Part shown: positions 42,929 through 52,098 of the stretch, one piece after another
Position numbering within the stretch: the first letter of the stretch is position 1
Layout of the letters: every line of letters starts with the position of its first letter
Origin: Bacteroidales bacterium
GTDB taxonomy: Bacteria; Bacteroidota; Bacteroidia; Bacteroidales; P3
Direction: 5' to 3'
Assembly: GCA_009783885.1 (NCBI GenBank)
Contig: WRCN01000004.1
Coordinates: forward strand, 50,306-114,305
DNA: 64,000 nt
Made by a program: the position numbers and the translations under genes
Notes under the pieces: model-generated
Databases searched by the model: none
What the model was told of the DNA's origin: nothing
The model's input: the letters and a program-made list of their open reading frames with translations, nothing else

Positions 42929-43748
42929 GGCGATTTGTTTTTTGTTGTAGAGACGCACGGCCGTGCGTCTCTACGGAATTATTAAATTGGTAACCTAACC
43001 CAACTGTGGTCGAATACCCCACAATCGGACGATATTGGGTTTGAAATCGGCACATCACCTGTCCAAAAATGTATTGCACTCCAAACCCGCAACCGCTCAA
43101 CGAGCTAACGTTTCCGAAAACCATCAGCGACGAAATCGGCGAATAACAAACCTGCAAATCAACTTCAGTTTTGTAAAGCAACACTTGTTTCACACTTACG
43201 CTTGTCTGACATTGTTTCGAAAAAACATAACTCATAGTCATTCTCAAAAAACTTTGCAAAGGTGCATCGGCTCTTGTATTTGAGGATATTCTAATGGGAA
43301 AATTAATCTCCGAATCCCAATATAAATTCGAATTTAATTTTGTAAAACTCGTAGCATTTAAATCCATTGAAAATTGCGATTCATAAGATTTTCCAAACGT
43401 TTCAATTTTTGGAACAGCGGTCAACCCTAACGCCCATCTCGGGGTTATGGTTTTTGAAAGTCCAACAGCAAAGCCATGTTCGCGATACGACAAATAACCG
43501 TAAGTTTTGTACATTCCCGACAAAACTCCGCTCGAAAACGGGCATGCTCCGAAAAATCTCAGAACATTCAGTTCTTTTATAAAACGATTGTTGATTTCAA
43601 AGCCTATACCCGGCTGTGTCAGGTAAGCCAAGCGTGCAGCGTACGAAGTTTGATCAAAAACGGTCGGATAATTAACCGTAGTAAAGTCTTGCGACTGCAT
43701 GTTCGAAGTAAATACTCCGAACAAAATAAATAAACGAAAATTTTTCAT
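42918..43748 (-). CDS. Outer-membrane protein with palindrome-extended C-terminus
   Basis: A 276-residue protein: signal peptide (MKNFRLFILFGVFTSNMQSQ) and about ten beta-strands (for example GFAVGLSKTITPRWALGLTA, QSFLRMTMSYVFSK). A natural end would be the aromatic GLGYQFNN at about 250-257. Instead the frame runs through palindrome family 1 (42947-42974) and adds VETHGRASLQ and QKTNRHDF. Barrels normally need an exposed aromatic C-terminus for BAM recognition, so the extension may impair assembly or be tolerated. It is the upstream partner of the helix-hairpin-helix gene. Confidence 0.75.
   Translation of the reverse strand: MKNFRLFILFGVFTSNMQSQDFTTVNYPTVFDQTSYAARLAYLTQPGIGFEINNRFIKELNVLRFFGACPFSSGVLSGMYKTYGYLSYREHGFAVGLSKTITPRWALGLTAVPKIETFGKSYESQFSMDLNATSFTKLNSNLYWDSEINFPIRISSNTRADAPLQSFLRMTMSYVFSKQCQTSVSVKQVLLYKTEVDLQVCYSPISSLMVFGNVSSLSGCGFGVQYIFGQVMCRFQTQYRPIVGYSTTVGLGYQFNNSVETHGRASLQQKTNRHDF
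42947..42974. repeat. Palindrome family 1, copy at the end of a barrel gene
   Basis: Perfect 28-bp palindrome, identical to those at 18453 and within 18631-18660, located 24 kb away. It lies across the end of the 43748-42918 frame. Confidence 0.9.
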
Positions 43749-43871
43749 AAGTTGTGCATTTTTTAGGTTTCACCCTATATAACGCTCAACTTTCGATTTT
43801 CGTATATTTTTTTCTAAAAAAATGCCGAATTGTTAATAACTTGTCGAGTTATTAACAATTCTGTCGGGTTT

Positions 43872-44807
43872 TTACCTCAAATGCCGCTCTCGGGCTTTAT
43901 CAAATTCGTTAAACAACAAATCTAAGCGGGCATCCTTCAAAATAATTCTTTTGTCTCTATCCAACAAATACATGGTTGGCGCACCTCGCATTTGGTATAA
44001 TCCCAGCTCATCTAATTGACTCATTCCATCCGGATTTCGGGCGTTTATCCACGTATTGGGGATGGTGTTTCTATACGATCTGAACGAATTCAAATCTTCT
44101 CCGGGATAAAACGCAAAACCTTGCAATATGCCGGCTTCAATAAGTTCTTGATAAGCCGAATCCAATCTAATAAATTCGAGTGTTCTGACACAATCCGCAC
44201 AACCCGGGATATAAAAATAAACCAATATGAGTTCAGCATTTATTTCCGACAATCTGCCTCTTTGCCCTTGAATCGTTACAAACTCCAAGTCCGTCGCAAT
44301 AGAACCGACCGGATTCTTGGCTGCCATTCTTAAGCCAAAATTAATTTTTGCACTATCCGAAAACGTAGCCCATCGCGATTTCAACATTTGTTGCCAAATC
44401 GGCACCATCCATTGCTCTTCGCGAAGCTGGGAATTGGCATCATTTAGAAAAAAATCAAATGAATTAACAAACTGACGATACATCCTTTCGTTGGTATCAG
44501 CTCTTCTGAGGGTTTCTGCGAGAGAGCGCTGAATCGTTGGCAAATCTGCAAATCGAATCATTTGCAAATAGCGTGCAATAGCGCCGCTGTAAATATTTAA
44601 ATCGCCAAAAACATCCCTCTGCCCTCTAAATCCATCTGTATAAAGAACTGTTGTATCGTGAAATGGAAATCCATCCCAATAACGTTCTGCAAAAAACTCA
44701 CTTCGCGCAACATCCGACATTTGATCAAAAGGTCGAAAAGGAACAGGCTGAGCACTCAAACTCATACATACAAAAAGAAAACCAATGATAAGAATCTGTT
44801 TTTTCAT
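43872..44807 (-). CDS. DUF5106/thioredoxin-like secreted protein
   Basis: A 311-residue protein with a signal peptide (MKKQILIIGFLFVCMSLSAQ), an N-terminal helical domain of the DUF5106 type (SEFFAERYWDGFPF ... YLQMIRFADLP) and a C-terminal thioredoxin-fold domain: ELILVYFYIPGCADCVRTLEF (CxxC at about 207-210) and the cis-Pro region RGAPTMYLLDRDKRIIL. Likely periplasmic and probably a redox or scaffold protein. It is typical of Bacteroidota envelope genes. Confidence 0.8.
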   Translation of the reverse strand: MKKQILIIGFLFVCMSLSAQPVPFRPFDQMSDVARSEFFAERYWDGFPFHDTTVLYTDGFRGQRDVFGDLNIYSGAIARYLQMIRFADLPTIQRSLAETLRRADTNERMYRQFVNSFDFFLNDANSQLREEQWMVPIWQQMLKSRWATFSDSAKINFGLRMAAKNPVGSIATDLEFVTIQGQRGRLSEINAELILVYFYIPGCADCVRTLEFIRLDSAYQELIEAGILQGFAFYPGEDLNSFRSYRNTIPNTWINARNPDGMSQLDELGLYQMRGAPTMYLLDRDKRIILKDARLDLLFNEFDKARERHLR

Positions 44808-44820
44808 AATTCAATAATAT

Positions 44821-45807
44821 TTAAGGTCTATAATTTGATAATCTTAAAATCTTCTGACTATCTGTTTCTGCAAATAATTCCGGCACAGTTTGTCCGGTAT
44901 TTTCCATGTATTTTTTTACAATTCGATACCCTAAAAAATGTCCTATTCGTCCCGGAGAACCCGGAAATATCTGTACAGTTGGAGCTTCTGAAACAAAGGT
45001 ACGGTATTTAAAACTGTCTCGTTCATACAGCAATTTCGAACCCACCAAATACGACCATATCGTTTTTTCGTTTTTTCTGCACCATGCCATTTGCTCAGGT
45101 GTATAGCCAAATCGAATGGCTGCATCCGTATTCGGCAACGTTTTTTCCAAAAAGTAAGCCACTTTTCCGTTAAAAATCATGTGATCTAAAAGGGTTTGAA
45201 GCGACTGTGGTGTTTTTTCCAATTGGTAGTGAGCAACCGCTCTCATGCCATCTACCGCAATAAAGGGCTCATCTAAACGCATGCGAATATACATCGGAAG
45301 TGCGATGGCATTATAATGTTTGTTATCCGCGCCTAAATACATATCAATAGCAATAACTAATACGGAATCCATAAAAATCACCCGATTGTCGTAGTCTAAA
45401 TAAGACATATACGTATAAATCGTTGGTATTTTCTCTTTTTCAAACAGTAGATTATATCGCTTAAAGCTTTCACCGAATGTTTTTTCAAGTGGTGTCAAAT
45501 TCGGATATTTTTCCAAAATATCATTCAATAATTCTTTCGAACGCGGATCTGTAACAAAATTCAAAATTTGTTCTTGATTATGAGGATCGTCCAAATCAGC
45601 GCCTTCTAAAAACAGCGGAAACTCCTTGTAAAGTCGATGGAGTTCTTCTCCTACACGATTGGTATCAATTTCCATTAGCGCAATTTCGTAGCGTTTAATC
45701 GGTATTGGCGAAGATTTCAATTTTGGATGTTTGTTCAAAAATACCAATAATACTACAGCAAGAAGCAATACAAACGCCAAAATAATATATCCTATTTTTT
45801 TCGTCAT
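44821..45807 (-). CDS. gldB: GldB-like protein
   Basis: A 328-residue protein with an N-terminal membrane segment (about 5-23, IGYIILAFVLLLAVVLLVFL) but no clear lipobox. The body matches the GldB family: ALMEIDTNRVGEELHRLYKE, YMSYLDYDNRVIFMDSVLVI, IDMYLGADNK, YTPEQMAWCRKNEKTIWSYL and the conserved PGSPGRIGHFLGYRIVKKYM. GldB is needed for gliding in flavobacteria and occurs in non-gliders as well. It sits 2 bp after the barrel gene at 45810, suggesting a shared transcript. Confidence 0.85.
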   Translation of the reverse strand: MTKKIGYIILAFVLLLAVVLLVFLNKHPKLKSSPIPIKRYEIALMEIDTNRVGEELHRLYKEFPLFLEGADLDDPHNQEQILNFVTDPRSKELLNDILEKYPNLTPLEKTFGESFKRYNLLFEKEKIPTIYTYMSYLDYDNRVIFMDSVLVIAIDMYLGADNKHYNAIALPMYIRMRLDEPFIAVDGMRAVAHYQLEKTPQSLQTLLDHMIFNGKVAYFLEKTLPNTDAAIRFGYTPEQMAWCRKNEKTIWSYLVGSKLLYERDSFKYRTFVSEAPTVQIFPGSPGRIGHFLGYRIVKKYMENTGQTVPELFAETDSQKILRLSNYRP

Positions 45808-45809
45808 AG

Positions 45810-46436
45810 TTAAAAGATTTTTAGCCCAAGGCTAAAGTTTAAAATTCTGTAAGACGTTTTAAAATCAAGAACAGAAAACATCGGTGAAATTGCATACTCG
45901 TAGCTCACATCAAACGTGAGGCATTTAGTAATATCAAGACCTGCGCCGATTCGCGCACTAAAAACATGTGTATTAACTGTCGATATAGGCCAATTAAATC
46001 CATTTTTTTGAACATCTACACGGGTGTTATTTAAAAACGACAATACCGGACCGGTATACACTCGAAGCGCAAATCTGTTGCAATCAAAGAATCGAAAACC
46101 AAACATCACTTGCAGATCCACGCTTTGTGCGTCAACCCGTTGATTAATAGAGTCAAAATTATTCGGGCGAAACGCTTTTTCCAATCCGCCTTTTCGTGCT
46201 AAATAGAACTCCGGTTGGATATAAAGGATTTTTGCAAACTCAAATCGAAGAGCAACACCAAAATTGTAAAACTTCTTAGCTTCCTCAGCAATCGTTTTTG
46301 CATTGTCGAAATCCGTAATTAAGCGCGATGTGTTAAATCCGCCAAACACTATGAAATGTACATGACCTTGCGCTTTTGAAAAAGAAAAAAGCGCAAAAAA
46401 ACATACGGTTAACCAAAATTTATTTTTTACTTTCAT
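45810..46436 (-). CDS. Outer-membrane beta-barrel (PorT-like)
   Basis: A 208-residue protein with a signal peptide (MKVKNKFWLTVCFFALFSFSKAQ) and barrel strands (FGVALRFEFAKILYIQPEFYL, LQVMFGFRFFDCNRFALRV, ARIGAGLDITKCLTFDVSYEY) ending in LNFSLGLKIF with the terminal Phe needed for outer-membrane insertion. It resembles PorT/'outer membrane beta-barrel' annotations. A specific function is not proven. Upstream, a minus-strand -7-like TATATTTG (46490-46483) faces the nadE promoter. Confidence 0.8.
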   Translation of the reverse strand: MKVKNKFWLTVCFFALFSFSKAQGHVHFIVFGGFNTSRLITDFDNAKTIAEEAKKFYNFGVALRFEFAKILYIQPEFYLARKGGLEKAFRPNNFDSINQRVDAQSVDLQVMFGFRFFDCNRFALRVYTGPVLSFLNNTRVDVQKNGFNWPISTVNTHVFSARIGAGLDITKCLTFDVSYEYAISPMFSVLDFKTSYRILNFSLGLKIF

Positions 46437-46517
46437 ACCTCTGATTAAAAAAAAATTTGTATATTTGCCAAATCTTATTGCAAATATACGAAAAAAAATT
46501 CATTTTGTTGCATTAAA

Positions 46518-48080
46518 ATGGCAAAAAAACAAAAAATTATTAAAAGAATGACAGAAATAGCACAAATTCATATGCTTTCAGCAAATTTGGATGAGAATTA
46601 CAAAAAAATTCGAAAATGTGTCAAAGATGCGCAGAAAAAATCTGTCAAAACGCTGATCTTTCCTGCATTTTCGTTGACCGGATATCCGATTGCCGATGAG
46701 TTGAAATCGCCCGAATTTATAAAACAATGTTGGAGTTATGTTGAACGACTTTTGAAATATACCGAGAACTTGGCAGTGGTTTTAGATATTCCGTTTTTGG
46801 AAAAAAATCAACTTGTACATCGTTTGTTGTGGTTGGAAAACCGCAAAATTAAAGCCTTTTCGGATAATTCTTGCGGTTGGAATGATATGGGTTTGAGCTT
46901 TGAACGCTATTTCAAAACGTCCAAACAATTTCAATCGCCAAAATCATTTAAATTCGGCTTGGCTTTTGCCTCCGAGTTGGAGAAAAAACTTGAAAAATCA
47001 AGTGAATTTGAAAAATGGATTGTTTTAGATGCGTGGAGTTTTGATTACAAAACTATAAATTTTCGAATTAATTATTTTTGCGATTTGGCAAAAAAATATC
47101 ATGTTGAAATTTTCCTTGCCAATGCTGTTGGTGGACAAGTTTCGCTAATTCTTTCCGGTGGCTCTATGCACATTAGTTCGGAAGGGAAAATTTTGAAACA
47201 ACATTCGTATTTTTCAGAGTCTTTTTTGAGTTCGAAAACTGTGAAAGTTCCGAAATCAGAGATTGAGTGGATTTATGAAGCATTGGTTTGCGGAATTCGA
47301 GAATATTTTAATGACAGAGGTTTGAAACAGGCAGTTTTAGGGCTTTCCGGAGGAATTGATTCTGCAGTGGTTTTACCTTTGGTGGTGGAAGCTTTAGGAC
47401 GAAAAAATGTATTGGGCATTTTGCTACCATCGCCATATTCGACCAAGCATTCTATTGTAGATGCCATTAAATCTGCAGATAATTTGGGTGTGGATTATCA
47501 CATTATCCCTATCGAACAAGCGTTTCAAACGATGCGTCAAACATTGTTGCCTGTTTTCGGGAAACGCCCGTTCGACTTGGCAGAAGAAAATTTGCAAGCG
47601 CGTATTCGCGGTATGATTTTGATGGGAATTTCAAATAAATTCGGACATGTTTTGTTGAATACATCGAACAAATCTGAAATAGCAGTGGGCTACGGAACTC
47701 TTTATGGCGACCTTTGCGGCGGGTTAGCTGTACTTGGTGATCTGTACAAATTTCAAGTGTATGAATTAGCAAATTTCATCAACCGAAAACGCGAAATTAT
47801 TCCTCAAAATTCTATAAATAAAATACCTTCCGCAGAATTGCGACCCAATCAAAAAGACTCGGATTCTTTACCGGAATATGATGTTTTGGACGCTGTTTTA
47901 CAACTACATTTAGACCATAATTTTTCAACTTCTCAAATTATCGAAAAAGGATTTGACGCAGAAGTTGTAAAAAAAATATTAAAATTAATCCGAAATAGCG
48001 CCTACAAACGTCAACAAACTGCCCCACAGCTACGGATTTCCAATTCTGCATTTAATATTGATAGGATAACCGTTTTTTGA
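46518..48080 (+). CDS. nadE: NAD+ synthase with degenerate glutaminase domain
   Basis: A 520-residue enzyme that amidates nicotinic acid adenine dinucleotide. The C-terminal synthase domain is intact: P-loop AVLGLSGGIDSAVVLPLVVE (about 275-294), then NLQARIRGMILMGISNKF, NTSNKSEIAVGYGTLYGDLCGG and SAELRPNQKDSDSLPEYDVLD. The N-terminal nitrilase-like domain (about 1-245) has lost key residues. The usual FPEL with catalytic Glu reads FPAFSLTGYP, and no CEDxW motif with the nucleophile Cys can be found (the place reads LAFASELEKK). It should use free ammonia. The alternative start at 46551 (MTEIAQIHM) is possible. Confidence 0.93.
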   Translation: MAKKQKIIKRMTEIAQIHMLSANLDENYKKIRKCVKDAQKKSVKTLIFPAFSLTGYPIADELKSPEFIKQCWSYVERLLKYTENLAVVLDIPFLEKNQLVHRLLWLENRKIKAFSDNSCGWNDMGLSFERYFKTSKQFQSPKSFKFGLAFASELEKKLEKSSEFEKWIVLDAWSFDYKTINFRINYFCDLAKKYHVEIFLANAVGGQVSLILSGGSMHISSEGKILKQHSYFSESFLSSKTVKVPKSEIEWIYEALVCGIREYFNDRGLKQAVLGLSGGIDSAVVLPLVVEALGRKNVLGILLPSPYSTKHSIVDAIKSADNLGVDYHIIPIEQAFQTMRQTLLPVFGKRPFDLAEENLQARIRGMILMGISNKFGHVLLNTSNKSEIAVGYGTLYGDLCGGLAVLGDLYKFQVYELANFINRKREIIPQNSINKIPSAELRPNQKDSDSLPEYDVLDAVLQLHLDHNFSTSQIIEKGFDAEVVKKILKLIRNSAYKRQQTAPQLRISNSAFNIDRITVF

Positions 48081-48089
48081 AATCACCCG

Positions 48090-48144
48090 TAGGGGCGCAG
48101 TCTGCGCGCCCATTGAACGGGGGCGGGCGAACTCCGCCCCTACC
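48090..48144. repeat. Palindrome family 2, 55-bp unit before the NifU-like gene
   Basis: Two GC-rich inverted stems. About 47 of 55 positions agree with the unit inside the DUF58 gene (58605-58659). Confidence 0.85.
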
Positions 48145-48173
48145 GAAAAATTAACAATCAAATACAGTATATC

Positions 48174-48410
48174 ATGAACAAACACGAACTAAACCAAAAA
48201 GTAATTGATGCTCTTGAGCAAATCCGTCCTTATCTTCAAGCCGACGGCGGCGACATTTCTTTCGTTGAATTGACCGACGACAACATTGTCAAAGTTAAAC
48301 TGCAAGGCGCTTGCGGGCGCTGTCCTCATGCTACGATGACGCTGAAAAACGGCGTTGAAGTTGCGGTAAAACGTGCCATTCCGGAAATTGTTGCGGTAGA
48401 ATCAGTATAG
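48174..48410 (+). CDS. NifU-like iron-sulfur scaffold (Nfu domain)
   Basis: A 78-residue single Nfu domain: VIDALEQIRPYLQADGGDIS (about 10-29), then GACGRCPHATMTLKNGVE with the CxxC cluster-binding pair. It transfers Fe-S clusters to target proteins. A stand-alone Nfu domain of this size is common in Bacteroidota. Confidence 0.93.
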   Translation: MNKHELNQKVIDALEQIRPYLQADGGDISFVELTDDNIVKVKLQGACGRCPHATMTLKNGVEVAVKRAIPEIVAVESV

Positions 48411-48466
48411 ATTTATCTTTTTTTCTCGAAAATCGGCAGGTCATATAAAAGGTATAATTTTTTCAC

Positions 48467-48497
48467 TTGACAAATTCATTTTTTTTTTGTATCTTTG
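48467..48497 (+). promoter_or_regulatory. Promoter of ppdK
   Basis: TTGA (48467-48470), 19 nt, TATCTTTG (48490-48497), ahead of a 70-nt leader to the ATG at 48567. Confidence 0.75.
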
Positions 48498-48566
48498 CAT
48501 CGCCTTTTATAGGCTTTGATAAGGATTATTAATCAATTAGTTATAAATTACAAAAACAAGAAAACG

Positions 48567-51275
48567 ATGTCAAAAAAGTATGTTTACCTGTTCGGCGGAA
48601 AGACCGCAGAAGGTAAAGCGAACATGAAAGAATTACTCGGCGGAAAAGGTGCTAACCTCGCCGAAATGTGCCTTTTAGGCTTACCTGTTCCGGCAGGTTT
48701 AACCATTACAACGGAATGTTGCACCGATTATTATGCAAACAACTGCCAACTTCCTGCAGGTCTAATGGATGAAGTTTGGAAAGGTATGCAAGATGTGGAA
48801 AAAAACATGGGTATGAAATATGGCGATGCTGAGAATCCGTTGTTACTTTCGGCTCGTTCCGGCTCTCGCAGTTCAATGCCGGGTATGATGGACACCGTTT
48901 TGAACATTGGTTTGTGCTCCACAACTTTGCCCGGTATTATCAAAAAAACCAATAATCCAAGATTTGTTTACGACTCCTACCGTCGTTTGATTATGATGTA
49001 TGCCGATGTGGTAATGGACAAAGCCGAAGGTTTGGATAAAGGTATTCGTCGTCAATTAGACGATATGCTTGAGCATTACAAAGAGCAAAAAGGTTACAAT
49101 AGCGATACCGATTTAACGGCTGACGACATGAAATTGTTATCAGAGCAGTTCAAAGTGAAAGTGAAAGAAGTGATGGGTGTTGAATTTCCTGATGATGCAA
49201 AAGCACAGTTGGAAGGCGCTATCAAAGCGGTTTTCATTAGTTGGAACGGTAAAAAAGCGGTTTCTTATCGCAGAATCGAAGGAATTCCTGATGATTGGGG
49301 AACTGCTGTAAACGTTCAAGCGATGGTGTTTGGAAATATGGGTGACACATCGGCTACAGGTGTTGCGTTTACACGCGATCCCGCTGTAGGAACCAATATT
49401 TTCTACGGCGAATGGTTACCAAATGCGCAAGGCGAGGACGTTGTTGCCGGTATTCGTACTCCGAATCCGCTCAACTCTGATACAACAAACGAGCAAAACA
49501 AACACTTGCCTTCGTTGCAACAGTTGTGGCCAGAACTTTACGCAGAACTTGATTTTATCCGCACGCACTTGGAACGAGAGTTTAAAGATATGTTGGATAT
49601 TGAATTCACGATTCAAGAAGGTAAACTTTACATGTTGCAATGTCGCGTTGGAAAAAGCACTGGAACTGCTGCTTTGAACATTGCAATGGACTTGATAAAA
49701 GAAGGATTGATTGATGAGAAAACCGCTGTAATGCGTGTAAGACCTGATCAATTAGACGAACTTCTTCACCCGATTTGTGACCCGAAAATTGAAGCTACAG
49801 CAAAATTGCTTTGCAAAGGTCTTCCGGCCGGACCGGGCGCAGCTGTTGGTAAAGTGGTATTTACTTCGGAAGATGCCGTTGAGTGGGTTCGTCGTGGCGA
49901 AAAAGTAATCTTACTTCGCAAAGAAACCAATCCGGAAGATGTTGATGGAATGCGCGTTTCCGACGGCATTTTGACTTCTTTAGGCGGTATGACTTCTCAC
50001 GCAGCTCTTGTGGCTCGCGGTTGGGGCAAGTGTTGTGTTGTTGGTGCAGGTGCGTTGGATGTTCACGAAGAGAAAAAAGTGGCTTACGTGAAAGGTACGG
50101 ATATCGCGATTAAAGAAGGTGATGTTTTGACGTTGAATGGAACCAAAGGTCACGCTTACGAAGGCGCTTTGAAATTGATGGAATCTTCTGAGAATCCACG
50201 TTTCCAAGAATTCATGAAAATTGTAGATAAATTCCGTACAATGGGCGTTCGCACCAATGCCGAAACTGCTGAAGACGCTACTTTGGCGCGTAGTTTTGGT
50301 GCAGAAGGTATCGGTTTATTCCGCACCGAGCACATGTTCTACGGAAAAGGCGCAGACCAACCGTTGTTCATCTTGCGTAAAATGATTTTGAGTACGACTG
50401 ATGAAGAGCGTCAAAAAGCCATCAACGAACTCGAACCTTTTGTGAAAAAAGATATGAAGGAAACGATGGTTGCCATGGACGGACTTCCTGTTACATTCCG
50501 TTTGCTCGACCCGCCGTTGCACGAGTTTGCACCACAAACCGCCGACAAACAAGAGGAAGTTGCAAAAGCACTCGGTATCGACAAAGCAGAAATAGTTAGA
50601 CGTATCGACGCTTTGAGCGAAGTTAATCCAATGATGGGGCATCGCGGTGTACGTTTGGGTATCACACACCCTGCAATCACAGAAATGCAAGTTCGCGCCT
50701 TGTTCGAAGCTACAGCAGAATTGTTGAAAGAAGGTAAAACTCCGAAACCTGAAATCATGGTGCCTGTTACGATCGGCGGACGTGAGCTTCTTATCACAAA
50801 AGTTTCCGTAGATAAAATGCACGAGGAAGTTTGCAAAAAATTCAGCGTAAAAATCGACTATTTGTATGGCACGATGATCGAAATTCCACGTGCTTGCTTC
50901 TTGGCAGAAAGTATGGCAAAAACCGCAGAATTTTTCTCATTCGGAACAAACGATTTGACGCAAATGACTTACGGTTTCAGTCGTGATGACGCAAGTGTAT
51001 TCTTGCCGGACTATCTCGACAAACGAATTTTGGATCATGATCCGTTCCAAACCATTGACCCGAAAGGTGTTGGCGAGTTGATTACGATGGCTTGCGAGCG
51101 TGGTCGTAAGGGACGTCCGGACATCAAAATCGGAATTTGCGGTGAACAAGGTGGCGATCCTAAATCGGTAGAATTTTGTTTCCTCAATGGTTTGACCTAT
51201 GTGAGCTGTTCGCCGTATCGCGTGCCTATTGCGCGTTTGTCGGCAGCGCAAGCAGCGATTAAACACGGAAAATAA
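48567..51275 (+). CDS. ppdK: Pyruvate, phosphate dikinase
   Basis: A 902-residue enzyme converting pyruvate, ATP and phosphate to PEP. The ATP-grasp domain starts with YVYLFGGKTAEGK and LLGGKGANLAEM; SARSGSRSSMPGMMDTVLN is diagnostic. The swivelling domain carries the catalytic His in GGMTSHAALVARGWGKCCVV (about 440-459). The C-terminal TIM barrel has GIGLFRTEHMF and the Cys region KIGICGEQGGDPKSVEF. I start at 48567 (MSKKYVYLF), after the promoter. It leads an apparent operon with lpxI and trpS. Confidence 0.97.
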   Translation: MSKKYVYLFGGKTAEGKANMKELLGGKGANLAEMCLLGLPVPAGLTITTECCTDYYANNCQLPAGLMDEVWKGMQDVEKNMGMKYGDAENPLLLSARSGSRSSMPGMMDTVLNIGLCSTTLPGIIKKTNNPRFVYDSYRRLIMMYADVVMDKAEGLDKGIRRQLDDMLEHYKEQKGYNSDTDLTADDMKLLSEQFKVKVKEVMGVEFPDDAKAQLEGAIKAVFISWNGKKAVSYRRIEGIPDDWGTAVNVQAMVFGNMGDTSATGVAFTRDPAVGTNIFYGEWLPNAQGEDVVAGIRTPNPLNSDTTNEQNKHLPSLQQLWPELYAELDFIRTHLEREFKDMLDIEFTIQEGKLYMLQCRVGKSTGTAALNIAMDLIKEGLIDEKTAVMRVRPDQLDELLHPICDPKIEATAKLLCKGLPAGPGAAVGKVVFTSEDAVEWVRRGEKVILLRKETNPEDVDGMRVSDGILTSLGGMTSHAALVARGWGKCCVVGAGALDVHEEKKVAYVKGTDIAIKEGDVLTLNGTKGHAYEGALKLMESSENPRFQEFMKIVDKFRTMGVRTNAETAEDATLARSFGAEGIGLFRTEHMFYGKGADQPLFILRKMILSTTDEERQKAINELEPFVKKDMKETMVAMDGLPVTFRLLDPPLHEFAPQTADKQEEVAKALGIDKAEIVRRIDALSEVNPMMGHRGVRLGITHPAITEMQVRALFEATAELLKEGKTPKPEIMVPVTIGGRELLITKVSVDKMHEEVCKKFSVKIDYLYGTMIEIPRACFLAESMAKTAEFFSFGTNDLTQMTYGFSRDDASVFLPDYLDKRILDHDPFQTIDPKGVGELITMACERGRKGRPDIKIGICGEQGGDPKSVEFCFLNGLTYVSCSPYRVPIARLSAAQAAIKHGK

Positions 51276-51277
51276 AA

Positions 51278-52090
51278 ATGAATAAACTCGGTCTGATTTC
51301 CGGTGGTGGCGTGCTACCAACCGAAATCATTAAATACTGCAACCAAACAGGCAGAGAAATTTTTGCCGTTGGAATTGAGCCTTATTCGTGGGAAGAACAG
51401 ATTAAAGACGCGCCGCATATTTTTGCCAAAATAGGCGAAGTGGGAAAAATTTTGAAAACGATGGAAAAAAACGGTGTACAAGAAATTGTGCTCGCCGGTG
51501 GTATCAAACGTCCATCACTCAAAGAAATCATTCCCGATTGGGGAGGCATAAAAATGCTCGCGAAATTGGCTATCAAAAAAATGGGCGACAATGACTTGTT
51601 TCTTGCAGTCATAGACGAGATCGAACGACATGGATTTAAAGTGGTTGGTATTGAAGATGTCGTTCCCGAAATGTTGTTTTCGGAAGGTGTATACGGAAAC
51701 GTTAAACCTTCGGCAGACGATATGAACGACATTCAACGTGGCATTACAGTAGCCAAAGCATTAGGTGCTGTGGATGTAGGACAAGCTGCTGTGGTGCAAG
51801 AAGGTATCGTTTTGGCTGTGGAAGCCGCAGAAGGCACAGATATGATGCTTTCTCGCGTGGATGCCGTTAAAAAGGAAGGCAAAGCACCGGTGATGGTCAA
51901 AGTGAAAAAGCCGAGACAAGATACACGCACAGATCTACCTGCGATTGGGTTGCAAACTATAGAACAATTAAAAAAATATGGCATAAAAGGCATTGCGGTT
52001 GAAGCAGGCGCTATTCTCGTGATAGAGCGCGAGGCTGTAGTCAAAATGGCAGATGAATGTGGAATTTTCATCATTGGAATAAAAATTTAA
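51278..52090 (+). CDS. lpxI: UDP-2,3-diacylglucosamine pyrophosphatase LpxI
   Basis: A 270-residue protein matching LpxI (DUF1009): GLISGGGVLPTEIIKYC at the start, VLAGGIKRPSLKEIIPDWGG, MGDNDLFLAVIDEIERHGFK, VDVGQAAVVQEGIVLAVEAAEG and the catalytic Asp in DTRTDLPAIGL (about 215). It makes lipid X in lipid A synthesis, replacing the unrelated LpxH. It starts 2 bp after the ppdK stop. LpxI is best known from Alphaproteobacteria, so its use here is notable. Confidence 0.92.
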   Translation: MNKLGLISGGGVLPTEIIKYCNQTGREIFAVGIEPYSWEEQIKDAPHIFAKIGEVGKILKTMEKNGVQEIVLAGGIKRPSLKEIIPDWGGIKMLAKLAIKKMGDNDLFLAVIDEIERHGFKVVGIEDVVPEMLFSEGVYGNVKPSADDMNDIQRGITVAKALGAVDVGQAAVVQEGIVLAVEAAEGTDMMLSRVDAVKKEGKAPVMVKVKKPRQDTRTDLPAIGLQTIEQLKKYGIKGIAVEAGAILVIEREAVVKMADECGIFIIGIKI

Positions 52091-52098
52091 AATAAACT

